Source: Eutrigla gurnardus (Eukaryota > Chordata > Actinopteri > Perciformes > Triglidae). From it: a stretch of 64,000 nucleotides of DNA. Below, piece after piece: positions 9,378 to 21,915 of this stretch. The translations under genes and the position numbers were made by a program. Position 1 is the stretch's first letter. Each line of letters opens with the position of its first letter. Location of the stretch: the NCBI GenBank assembly GCA_963514095.1, contig OY741280.1, forward strand, positions 4,842,395-4,906,394, in the 5' to 3' direction. The notes under the pieces were generated by a model, which was not told the DNA's origin, made no database searches, and saw only the letters and a program-made list of their open reading frames with translations.

Positions 9378-12300
9378 TTGTAGCCCCAGGTTCAGATTCC
9401 ACACATGAATAAATCAGTATTTGTGATTTAAATGAAGATGTCATACATGGTTTCAAATAAATAAATGCATGAATAATGTCCTTACAATGAACAAGTAAAA
9501 GTTTACATTTGTTGGGATTTTTCATATCCTTGTACCTGTCATATTCTTTTAATTTGTAAGATGAATGTTGTTGAATATGTGTGTACTTCGGTGTGTGGGA
9601 GACAGCCCAGGTTTCCTGCCGTGGGACCTCCCTCTCTGAGTGAGGAAGGATTTAAGGACAAGAGGAAATTAGAGTGTAATCTTGACTGACAGACCCCCCC
9701 CACTCTAGCATACGGACGCCCGTCAGCGAGTCTGCAGCCGTTATCAGTGACTGCAGGCCTGCGCTCGTTACCACCAAAGAACCATGAGAGGAGAGAGTCG
9801 GACGGCGCAGCATCACATTGAATGAAGACAGGACATTTAAATGCAGACTGTCTTCACAGGCGGCAGCTATTATCATACCGCGTACAACGACTGTGCTGCT
9901 GGCTTCAGACATAATAATACAGGGGAGCCAGGTGCACCATGGGAGAAACCTAGTATAAACGGCTGCCTTGTGTGAACGGTGAGTGTATATTGAGTCCTCA
10001 TTAAATGCTGGACATTGGTCACACAATGACTTGATAAACTATCTGCCTGGGGAAACATGCAATTATGTTTTCGTTTCACGTCCATGGATCCATTCTGTGT
10101 CCAGTTGGTGGGCCGTGGATTATGAGGACTCTGAGGTGGTTATAATCCATCAAAGGGAGCACACAAATTATCGTTTTTTTCTCCCAGTTATCCTGCTCGT
10201 TCCAGTCTTTACATTGAGATGATGCGTCGAACCCAAATAATCTACAATTGTTGAAACGTTGCCATTTAATGATTTATGATACAAACAATTACACACAAAA
10301 AATGTACTTGTTCAACAAAGATTTGTTCAGTGCCACAATTGGCGACTGGAAAGAATATGGCAGTAAAGCCCTTTGCATGCCAAGTCTGTATTTTCCATCA
10401 GACATAGTTGAACGTTTAAAAATATCATTGTTTGTCAACATAATCATGCATTTGGAAATGATGGACTTGGTGGACTTTGTGGCTGTACACCACGGTGTAT
10501 CTACCTTTAGTGATATTTAAATGTAGGTAATTTACACATGACCTAAACATGATATCCATAGTTTTGAGGAGTTGCAGCTTACAGGATGCATCAATTTCAC
10601 AGATGCAACACCCAGAGATAACCGTAACACTTAGAGTACTGGAGCTGAGTTTTCAGTTCACCTAACCAGCATGTCTTTGGACGCAAACCAGAGCAAACAC
10701 AAGGAGAACTCCCCACATGCTGAGGCAACGCTGAGCCACTGTTTTTTCTCACTAACACAATGATATTTTACCCACACCTCAACATATGTGGTGGTTACAT
10801 GCACGCAATGGCTGCTTGCTCACTTTTAACAATTTCATTGATTTCAGGAGGAAACAATCAATGCTGCCTTTGAAATGCCATCTCCCGTGTGACTCAGACC
10901 AGTTTATTTGACTTAATGAGAGCACAGCTAACGGTTACTAAGCCTAACCCTGACCACGTGACCAACAGTTTAGCTTGACCTCAGCCACCTTAGGCTTTCC
11001 TATAATGACCTCGTATCACTCTGAAAGGAACCGTTCATCTTAGATCACTCAAACCGCTGAGTCGTCAAAGCAGCAAGATTTGCAAATAAAGATTCAAATT
11101 CTCTGCTCAAAATAGGTTTTCAGTCAAAAAACCACCCATGTTCCACGCTTTGCTGATGATCAACACATTTATGACATGATGCTAATATTTTACAAATGCG
11201 GTTATATCATAACTTTCTGTTTAGACAAACGTTCTCAGCACCAACAGAACTATGCAGGACATTTGGCAGCATTTCTCGTCTTGACATGTTTTTTTTTGGT
11301 CTGAATGCCTGTAATAAGGTCTGTGGTTGACACAAGCATCAGAGATTTAATGCGTCTTGTGAATTTTGAAGCTCTTACATGTTTTACAAAAGGGAGGTGG
11401 TAACAGCAAAGACTGCATTTCATTTAGCCTTTAGTCGACTATAACGCTATTTGCTTGCTGATTCAAGCTTCAAAATTGGTGTTCATTTTTCAACATTTTC
11501 TTGCTGAACAAAATGTGCACGGATCATATATTTGTATTTGCCATAGAGCTTCCCATTGAGCACTAGACATCTTTCAAATTTTACCTCTGTATCAAGGCTG
11601 TATTCAAATATTTTAGACGCCAAATGTTCAGTGCATTACTTGCAATAATCCAATGGAGAACTTGTTAAGGGAATTAGTACAATGCTAACTTCCTAGTTGG
11701 CCCACGAAAAAATCAGCGCAGGCAAACAGACCCACGGTTTGTTTTCACTCAACCAAACAGGTGAGTGTGAAAGCAGCCAAAGACTCCAGATTCTCCTTTC
11801 CCGCACTGCAACCGCCAGAGTTTGGTCGAGACACAATGACAATCAGAATGAGCTGAGGTGCATCAGCACTATTGTATGTCTACAGAGAAACGCAGAAATG
11901 CAGAGATGGATTGTTCACACTGCTGTTCCTGCTGCACAAAGCCACGAGGACGGCGGCGGGGCGTCAGGAGGATTCCAGACGGAGAGAGGCCAACTAATTA
12001 AAACTTTGACACCAAATCACATTCCTCGCTGCCTCAACCAAACACATCTCCATCTCCAGTGTGCTCTGCCAGCACATCTATTGTCAACGGGATGAAAAAC
12101 TGTCACATTCCCCCTGGGCTGACAGTGTGTTCTTCTCCCGAGAGACAGTACGGTCTTAATTACTGCCTGTCACTGTCTGCAGTTTCCTTTTTAGGTGAGA
12201 TTTGTCAAATTAACCCCATCCATCCCATTTACGGTTATTTTTTCTCCTGAAAAGCAGCCTCTTGTATGTGTGATAATACGTAATGGCACATTTAGAACAT

Positions 12301-15300
12301 GTTCTTGTTATCCTGCATTATTTATTATCCTACATTTTTAGTTTCTCAAGAAAGTGTGGCCCCAGAAGAAAAGATCACCACTGGAAACTATAGTGATGAT
12401 GTCTGCAGACACTGATCCACCCTCTGCTGGAGGCTGAACTTCCACTTCCACTCAGCGGTGTAGTGGTCGTTGATGAGGTGGGTGGACTGCTAAGTAGATG
12501 GTAGGTTACAGAGGAGGAATTGGGTATACTCTCATATTCCAATGGCTTTCTGGCTGATAGGTGGGTATACTGTAAAACGCCAGAAAAAGAGGATGGTATA
12601 CCCCGTATACCTGCGTTTACCTTTTAGTCTGAAGCACCTTGGTGTTGCTGGTGCATCGTCACGCTACTAAATAATTCACACGACACAACTGTATTTTCAT
12701 ATAGAACTTTAATGAATATATCTATATATTTATATAATGTATATGTATATCTTATATTTTTTGTCTTTTCCAGCGAGGTTCAGTGTATTGTATTGCTTCC
12801 ACATTTTTCCTTATTATCCATTTGGAGAGTTTCAGGTTTGACTCCTGTCAGTAGCCGAAGTGTCTGGAGAAAGGAGCCGGTGACTCACGCTGGCTTTTAA
12901 AATGGCTTTTTCACATCAGGATACAAACTGAAAACGGAGGAACAGAACGTCCGCTTCCACGTTCTTACAAACACTTTACAAAAACGGTCAAATATAAGTT
13001 TGGGACGCATATAGTGATTTTCATAACAAAACACATACTCCTCAGAAGCATGAGAAAAAAAAACACTGACAACATGAACACAGACCACATTTAACCCACT
13101 CGCCTGGTCAGGGCTGGACTGACCATGTGGCAGACCGGTGGGCCAACACAATTGTATTTTTTCTCAGCCCATAAAACAGGTAGATCTGTTAGCTTTTTTT
13201 CCAAATTGAGACTGGGCTCGTGATAATGATGATGATGATAGAGAAATGCATTGTCTGATTCAGTCCCGCCTCTCCATGATTGTACGCAAACGCTCAGCTC
13301 ACGAGTTGCGTCGAGAGTGAAACAAATGATTCATCTGTTGGACAAATAATTGCAAAATAATCAATAACAAAACACCCCATTGGAGAGGATACTTCAGAAA
13401 ATGCCACTGGCAGCCACTTGATGACAGCGCAGTAGCCTAACCATAAAAATGCCTTTTCAGTAAACACCACAACGGCTGTTTATGGACTTAGTGAATGAAC
13501 ACATGAATGAATTACCTTCAAGCAGTGTGGCATGTCTTGATAAACCTCACAGTGAAGGTGCCACTAAATAAATCAATACAAAAGGTATTCTTTTTCTGAA
13601 TAAAAAAGATCTGATCTGTCATTAATAGTTATTAAAGATCCAACCGAAACCACCGTCATCGTCCAGGTCACACTTGTCCCAGGCAGCCAATCAGCAAGAG
13701 TCTGGCTACGCTATTTAACCAATTCCTTCAGTTTTAATGCCGGTAAATGTGATATAGGCATATAAGGGTTTTTGAATAAGATGAACTATCCGTTTTTCTA
13801 CCCTCCTCATCATCCAACAGAAGAGCACATTTGATCGCCTGGTTACGTGTCTACCCCCGCTCCACAGGCTGTTTTCCCTGAAGCGCTTGCCAAGGGCCGA
13901 TTTGGCCCGATGTGATCAGAGCCTACATTTCCTTTGCATTAGAATCGACCAGCCAGCAAGCCTTTTCTCTTTCCATCACAGTGGAGAATACAAATTTGCT
14001 GCCAGGAAGGGATTCATCATGTTCCCTCTCACTTAACGTTAACCTGGCGTTAAGACGGTCGGTATGAAGCGGAGCGCGAAGACAGCTGTGATCGATTGTG
14101 GCTGGTCCCAGTTCAGCCCTGCTCCCAGCACTTAGGTTACTGACAGCATGTCCCAGGCAGGATTGAAACCTTTAGCTCAAAGTTACAGGTGTAGGAACTC
14201 TGAAACAATATAACATTAAGAATATCTATACATACCACCACGGAAATAAATAGATTAATATAAATTCTATCGCCAACAGTTACACACTAGTTAGAACATT
14301 AAAAAACACTGATTATTAGGCTACGTTGGTAATGTAAAAAACAATCAAATAAATAATAGCCTGCAAGGTAATGAAGACAAAATTATATGGAAGACAAACA
14401 CACAAACATCTGGGAAAGACGTATCATCGTATAATAATCTATCTAGTATCTTAGTAAATAAAAAAGTAAATACAAAACTAAAAATAATTTGTAAAAAAAA
14501 AGGGAATCAAATAACATTCACAATGTACACAGTCAAATTTGGAGGGATAGTTGGAAAAAAAAAGAACAACCAGGTTTTCCGTGATAAAAAGATGGAGGAA
14601 ATAAAATGACAAGCACTATTAACGTGCCTTTGAGCAAGGCACGCAGCCCCCAGTGGTCCCAGGGGAAGCTGCTTATTAACCGGCTGCAGACTGGTTCTAC
14701 TGGTGCCAGTACGAATGTGTGAGTAAAAAGCGGGGTGTTTGCTGAAAAGCCGCATGCATGCTCAGTCAACTTTCCCCTCACAAATAAACATAATAGAATC
14801 ATTAACATGACCCGAAGATGAATTTACACATTTATCACCTCTCACTTTTTTTTCTCGGCACATGCGTCCCACATGACACCACCTACATCAGTGTACATAA
14901 GCGAGATAAATGAAACTAAAAACTCCTCGAAAGGAATATAAAAAAATTACAAAAAAGAAAAAAGATTTCAAAATGTATAAATACCCTGCAATAACCATTA
15001 CGATCATAGAAACACCAGCAACATGATATTAATACTCGAGGGGTTACAATCTCGTAACCTGGAGATGATAATCAGTCACTCAGAATGAAAAGACAACCCA
15101 AAGATTACCATTTACAGACATTATGTGCTTTTGTTTGAAGTGAACGTATTGATAATATACTCCATAATACATTATTATTATTCTAGCTTGTGAAATAGTA
15201 CGTGGTTATAGCTGAAAGAAAGGCGGAGGGAAAGGGAACTGAAGCTAGGTCATGTGCTCTTCCCTCCTGTCATTAAACCAGGGTCGGGTTCCAATTCACT

Positions 15301-17047
15301 TTGCAAACAGCAACTGATCCTGAAGTGCTTGAGTTCAGCATGTGAGTCCACTCGGCAGATTTAGGACGCATGAAGGGTTTTAGTCCAAAATGTTACGCAG
15401 TACATCCGTGAAAGAAATGTTTTTCTCTTCTCCTTGAAATGTCGTCGTCACAGCCTCAAACATATACGCTGCGCTCAAAATGTAATTGTTTTGATAATTT
15501 GATTTATTAAATTAATAAATCCATAATGTGCTTTACTTTTGTTATATTGTAAGACTGAAGGCCTCTACACACCGAGGTGTTTTGTTTTTGTGCGATTCAT
15601 TGGCAAGGCAATATATTTTTTAACTGTTGTTACTGTCACAAGTACCAAGAGGGCAAACTTTAATACTCCTTTCAATCTCGATAGATGCAGGGCAGACCGG
15701 ATCCACTGCTTCCATTCTTTCCCTCCACAATAAAAGCCCCAGTCAAACACACCGAGTGACCAGTGTACGAAAGGGAACTCAAACTTGTCTAATGATTCAC
15801 GTGACAAATGTCAACATTTTCTCCAACGAGTTCTTGAGTTTTGCATTGACACAAACAGCGGCCTCCTGGACCAAAGTCCTGTTTGTTTGACCAAACCAGC
15901 ACCCTTCCATACCGACTTATCTGGACCACTTATACATCCTATACATACGCTCTGACCATCTAATAATGATGCTGCTGGCTTAACGTTGGGTCATCAGTGT
16001 CGGATGGTGTCGGTATTTGAGAGTGAGTTGGGAGTGAGACCGGGTTGCTCAGTCTGCCAGATTCTGGGTCAGTAGGATCGGGGTTGTTAGTCCGTTGCTT
16101 GCGGGAACCTATTAGAACTTTTTATTGTAAAAAATGCGACTGCAGCCGTTGCAAGTTTGAACTGGTATGAATGGTTTTGACGAGAATATTAGCAGGTATG
16201 TATTTTGTACTTCACGTTTATTGGTCAGTGTGTAAAGGCCTTTAAATCGATTACTTAGTTTGATTAAATAGTTGAATAGTCTCATATTGGAGATTAAACT
16301 GTTTACCTTTTGATCTAAATCCTAACTAAACTACCCCCACCCCCCGAGTGTAAACTGAATTGACCCCCACCTGTTTCCTGTGGTTGCAGCCCTTTGCAGG
16401 AACACTCAACGGTTGCTGCCTTGTAGCCTTTGGTATCGAATCACCTTCATCAACAGTCATACAACCCCTGGAGTCTATTTTGGCGATTAAACATCACATA
16501 AGAGTGCATACAAGTCCATCTGTGCAAGTACTTCCATTGACCTTCATTTACCAACATTTTTACTGTCTGATGTGTGACGATAATTCACAAGCAGGAATTG
16601 GAAAGTGAAGTTGATCAACGTCAGCGATTAACAAATCAATTCTACTGGGATTTGTGGGTTAGAAATCATCATTCCCCCAGAAAGCTGTTCGCATTTGATG
16701 ATTGTCATGCCATGTTATATGTTTGCTGATAGCTGCTGATATATTTGTGTCTATTACAAGCCAACTGTAACTGTATCAAAGTCGATGTGTTAACTCAAGT
16801 CCTCCATACAACAAGAAACAAAGTCTTCTTCCACTCGGCCAGAACATTTCACACATTTGAACAAAGACTCAAGGAATTTAACATCTGACGAAGATACTTG
16901 TTCAGATGGACATTTGTTGCTTCGTTTGATCAAACTGTGACAACTGGCAGTGGTGTAATGGAGGCGTACAGGGTCTACGGCGCTGTGGAGAATGCCCATC
17001 TGTCACTGTTATTACCTTTGACACACAATGCATAACAAATTAACTCT

Positions 17048-17091
<44 letters not shown>

Positions 17092-17552
17092 AGTAGGTTA
17101 GCTATGGCTGAGGTCACTCTCTTGGGACCAGAGGTTAAGTAGCTAACTGTTGACCTTGAATTGGCAGTCAAGTCATCACTGAGCAGCGTGTTACTTGGCT
17201 GAATGTACCCGTCTGTGGCTCTCTGTTCTTTTTTATGTAACAGAGCTTATACCATCTGGGACTTTTTTACTTCATTATTTATGGCGTTTCAAATGAGTTT
17301 AAGAATTCCAGAAAGCACTGATTTAGTGGTTTTCCAGGTTCAAAAGTTTGGAGTTTTTCATGACCATTTTAAGGCAGTCTCCATGAATTGTGTATATGTA
17401 TAGTCAGGTGTTGTATGACTGTTGATGATGTTGGGAAGTAATGATGGCAGCTCGATACCCCAGGCTCAAAGACACAAACATTACCGTTGAAGTGTCAGCC
17501 CTACTCTTCCTTTCTTTTCAACTCAGAAACCTCTTTTACCCTCTCTTTATTT
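9378..17552. other. Intergenic, downstream of cacng8; no gene seen
   Basis: I find no splice-supported coding region, RNA gene or complete transposon here. It is ordinary AT-rich fish DNA. A perfect (GT)n of about 21 units lies at 17049-17090. The sequence at 13108-13140 (cagggctggactgacc) resembles the end of a hAT-type element but no partner end was found. The 3' untranslated region of cacng8 presumably occupies the part nearest 17552. An AATAAA at 17546-17551 (minus) is too close to the stop to be convincing as its only polyadenylation signal. Confidence 0.5.
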
Positions 17553-18388
17553 TTAAACGGGTGTAGTTTTCCTGTTGAGTGTATCTGAGTTGCTATCTCT
17601 GTCCCTTTTAGCCGTCAGTCGGTCCAGGGTTCCCATGTTGCCCCTGTCTCTCTCCATGGTGGCAGTAGATATCGGGGCCGGCTGGGCCGGTGTGGCGGCT
17701 GATGTGGAGGTATTCAGCGGTGCCGCATTCTGGGCTACGGCGGCGGCCGCCGCCAAGTTGGACTTTGAGTGAGATGGGAGCGTGCCACCGCTTATCGCGG
17801 CTCCACCTCCGCCGCCACCGGAATCTTTTGGGAAGTAGTTGTGGAGCTGGTACAGCGTGGCGCGGTCCACCGTGCCGTAGAGAGGCGGGGCGCCACCTCC
17901 CAGGCTGCCCAGCTTGGAGTCCCTCGTCAGGGTGTACATGGAGATATCGCCCCCGCCCCCTCCGCTTCCGCTGCTGCTGGTGTGGTGCGGGTTGGGCAGG
18001 GTGGCCACGGAGAAGGGTGGAGCGGAGGGCGGCAGGCTGAAGGTCTTAGATGTGGCGATGGGGGAGGTCTCCTGCGAGCGTGGCGGGTCGGTGGAGCGCG
18101 AGCTGGAGCGGGAGCGCCGTCGGAAACGGTAGCTGGGCAGCCGCAGCATGGCGTGCGTGGTGCTCTTGAAAAGGTCGGTGCGAGAGCGGCAGCGCAGCTC
18201 TTTGTTCTTCTCGATGTAGATGTTGACGGCGAGGACGCCCACCATCTCGGCCAGGATGAAGGACAGCCCGCCGAAGTAGAAGGACCAGCCGTAGGAGTAG
18301 TGCCACTTCTTGTCCTCGTCCTTCTTGGGGGAGATGTCGCTCAGCGCCGCTGAGATGTACACGATCACGCCGATGATGTTGCTGAGGC
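17553..18388 (-). CDS. cacng8: cacng8 last coding exon: TM3-TM4 and cytoplasmic tail with TTPV
   Basis: Starts after TTTCTTCAG at 18389 with GLSNIIGVIVYISA, continues through SYGWSFYFGGLSFILAEMVG (TM4) and NIYIEKNKELR, then the tail. The tail has an Arg/Ser cluster (candidate phosphorylation and lipid-binding region), DISMYTLTRD, two Gly runs, an Ala run and the terminal NRKTTPV, which binds PDZ domains of PSD-95-type scaffolds. GC content of the tail region is much higher than the surrounding DNA. The stop is TAA at 17555-17553. The long open frame on the opposite strand (17769-18353) is a by-product of this GC-rich repeat coding. Confidence 0.96.
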
Positions 18389-21300
18389 CTGAAGAAATAT
18401 AATAAAGACTTTTACTGTAAGCGCTCCTCTGAGACACATTAACCTGCAGCTTCATTAAATTGTTTTCCAGGCGAGGATACTGGAGCGGTTTCCTTTCAAT
18501 TATACAGAGGAGAAGCAGCAATATGAAAATCAATCTGCACGTCATGCATAAGAATTTCTTATTATGCCTGTATTAGACGGATCATTTTTGTTCCCTATAG
18601 AGTGAGAAAACAAGAAACTTTATCTCTGGGCTACGAGTGGAAGATTTCCCTGCCGAAGCTGAAGTCTTACCTGCAGCTACGAAGAGGATCCCTCCGCCCA
18701 GAATGATGTTTCTTTTGCTCTTGTAGAAGCTGCTGGAAGCCACGCAGACTCCGCCCAGCAGGAGCAGTATGGCGCTGAGGATGGGGAAGATGCTGGAGGC
18801 TCGCACCACACCTGCAGATGAGGACGCCAACAGAAACACGTGTCACCTCGCATCGCTTCCTGAAATGTCAACTCACTCTGGACTTTGTTGTCTGTACTCG
18901 TGTAGTACAATAAGTGAGGAGGGTTTTTTTTAGAGGTTCGACACCATTTGAAGGTGCAAAGTTAACAGCCTCGTGACACTCCTGAGAGACACAGTGTTAC
19001 CAGGAGGTGCTATAGCTGACACTACAACTTGGCTCTGGAACAGCAGCTATCTGTTTATCAGTTTCCTACATAATATTTAGTACACAACATACTTTGTGGC
19101 TCTGGAATAGCTTTGTTTATGTCCTTGAACTAAAAGCCTGCAATGCAAACTGGGAATGTGGCGGATTTAAGGAAAGAAGGGTCTGGTGAAACATCTCAGT
19201 CTCACGGCTGGTTCTGAATTAGTCAATAGTTTTCATGGTGGACACATCGATTAAATGCATCAATGTGACTATGCAATGGCCAGAGCTTGTGAGGAAGTAT
19301 TACATATTGAGAAAGGCGACTTAAGGAGGGCAGGGGGGGAGGAGGATGGGTCCAACAATGCAGGACGTTCAGTCATTAGACCTCGTGTCCCAAAGCAGTT
19401 TTTGAGGTTTTCCTAAACCTAAGCTTCCTGAACTAAGTGTTGTCTAAACCTTTCATGTGGTAGCATAACTTCATCCAGACTGACAGAAAGACTGACTGTG
19501 TTGGACGAATAGGTGATATTAGGTTGAATTATTAGGAATGCAGTATCTTTAGGTCCATATTAGGGAGTAATGGTTAAAATATTCTTCGAAAACCTGCTTT
19601 TACCAATTAAGAAGCTCATAGAATTACAACATTAAACTGCTGGAAAACAAACAGTGTTTGAGTCTCTGCATTTTACAGCAGATTAGAGCAGGACCAATCA
19701 GGACTGTCATGGCACACACTGTATTCCGATTGGCTGTCCTGTATGGCTGTCAGGCTCGGGGGGTGGGCTTACCTCGAGAGCCGGTGGTGGTTTGAAAAGG
19801 AAGGAATTACGAGAGGTTTTTGTTTGGAGCAGGTGTGTGACCCGGAGGGAGTTTTGTTTGCCGCGGCTGAGAAGGCCGGAGCTTTTCCTTCCTAGCCCAT
19901 GGAGTTTGTTTTATAGTTCTTGTCCACGTTTATAACTGTCAACAATTGAACTGTACTTGCTGTACCCACGCTGAGCGGGCCACGGACTGGGACAGAGCCA
20001 GGGCTGCGAGACAACAGGTAAACCCAGTAACCTTACCTAGTTTGGCAGCCGAACGCTCTTCCTGGATCATGCCCGGCGAACAAGCCCTGGAAGCCCTAGA
20101 TGAGCGAGTCCCATAAAAGCATTGTTTTCTACAGGGTTGTGTTTGCTGTGACAGGACCTTCAGCATGGCTGCAGGTTGCATTACATCATGTAAAACCCCT
20201 CTACATGAAATTCCTCCGCAGACACCTCAGAGCCTTTAAGCCGTAGTGAGACGTTATAAGAGATGCACATGCTGATTCGCTCCTCGCGTGGAGGAAGCAG
20301 AGCCTTGTAGTTCTGAAGGTGACTTTTCAAGCTTTCGTTTGCTTCTGAAGGGAAGCGATAATGCTGTGATAAGCATATATTCATAGAGGCTTCTGTCAGA
20401 CTCATCACACAGCTGAGGTTTGTTTTTAAGAGGAAAGGGGCTGCGTGGGTGGCGTCTGTCTCTTCAGCACAATCTATTGATTACCTAGATGATGAGAACG
20501 ATTGCCGAGCTGTAGGGGATTTGTGGTGATTTTGGTGCTCGGGGGACAAACCCTGACTGTGTGGTACCTCAACAGAATAATTAGTCGACTGATAATGACC
20601 TCCTACTTTCTGATTTCAACCATTTTGAAAGAAAAAATTTGAAACTAGTTCCTAGCTCCTCGGTTGTCCAAAATGTGCTTCTTTCATCACATGTAATTAT
20701 ACGTTGAACATCTTTGTGTTTTGGGCTTTTGTTTAGACCAAATCCAATCCATAAAGGAAAATCAAATTTGTCTGATTTTCTAAATTGGGTTGAGTATAAA
20801 GTGAGAAGAGTGCCTGTGGCTGTTAGTGATGTCATTTGTGTCTCTGAGGTTCAGCTGCAAAATGTGTTGTCCCGGTGTCACACTTTTAGAGAGGAATCAC
20901 AGAGTAGAGTTCTCAGAGTTGGTATCTAAGGGACACAATGACCCGAAAAACATCCTCGTCCTCGTCTTTTGTGTTGCGTTTCCAAGACGTGCCAAAATGT
21001 GAGTTCAGATGACGTTACGGACGAAGATGTGTAAAAAAGGACATTTGACAGTGTATAATGAATGTCAGTGTAAGTCGCTTTTGTTGGATGCTGTCACAGA
21101 TGACGACACAGACGACAAAATTCAGGAGGTGTACGCTTGTATTCTTCAGCTCAAGTCTAAGAATTTTGCCATTCATTGGCATTTTGTGAGTTTATTTTGT
21201 CTGTCAGATGTAACACAATGCATCCTGGTACATGTAGGCTCAGCTAGCACGGCTCCACAGCAGGAGAGATCATCTTCCTCCGTCAAAATAGCAGCACTGG

Positions 21301-21855
21301 CAAATTCATTTAGCATCAGAACTGATTGGACATTGATCTTTAATGCATGACAAGAAACGTGCTCATAGATGTTAGTGGACTTGGTGGGGCTTTTGGGCCA
21401 ATACAAGAAATGTTTTGTTAGTATTGCAACAAAAAGGTTTTTTTTTTGGTACATTTTCAGGACTACCATTGAATTTGGCTGTCACTCAAGTTAAAAAGGA
21501 AAATATTGAGCATGCATCAGGGTCGCCCCTTTGCTCTGAATTCTAATCATTTTCTGTTATTAAGAGGAAATTGAAAAGATTGTGCAGCCTTTGGAGATGT
21601 GAACGATATCTTGTTCAGTCCTTCACAGAAATAAATGTATCTTAATCTAATACATGGATGGACCATATACTAAAAAAAAAAAGGTTCAAGGCTGTATGAA
21701 CAGCATTTTCTATCACAATGGAGGCAGGATGTGAAACCTGAATCCTGAGCTGAGAATAATCCATTAGTGAAGGCTGTTCTTTCAATCCATCTGTGAAAAA
21801 AAAAAATAGCTTTCTGTACACCCCCAGACTCCCAACCCCATGCACCTGAGCATTT

Positions 21856-21915
<60 letters not shown>

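Noticed and set aside
9103..9525. 140-residue minus-strand frame with repeated CDRLVTCLSLHVSP
   Set aside because: A translation of the 41-bp repeat, which cycles frames every 41 codons; no start, splice or family support.
13108..13145. DNA transposon end cagggctggactgacc
   Set aside because: No partner terminus or target duplication seen within the following few kilobases.
17546..17551. cacng8 polyadenylation signal
   Set aside because: AATAAA lies two bases after the stop; a functional 3' UTR that short is unlikely.
17769..18353. 194-residue plus-strand frame rich in Gly, Ala and Val
   Set aside because: Antisense shadow of the GC-rich last exon of cacng8.
19740..20030. Plus-strand 5' exon with donor agacaacaggtaaac inside cacng8 intron 3
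   Set aside because: No coding sequence, promoter motif or acceptor partner could be supported.
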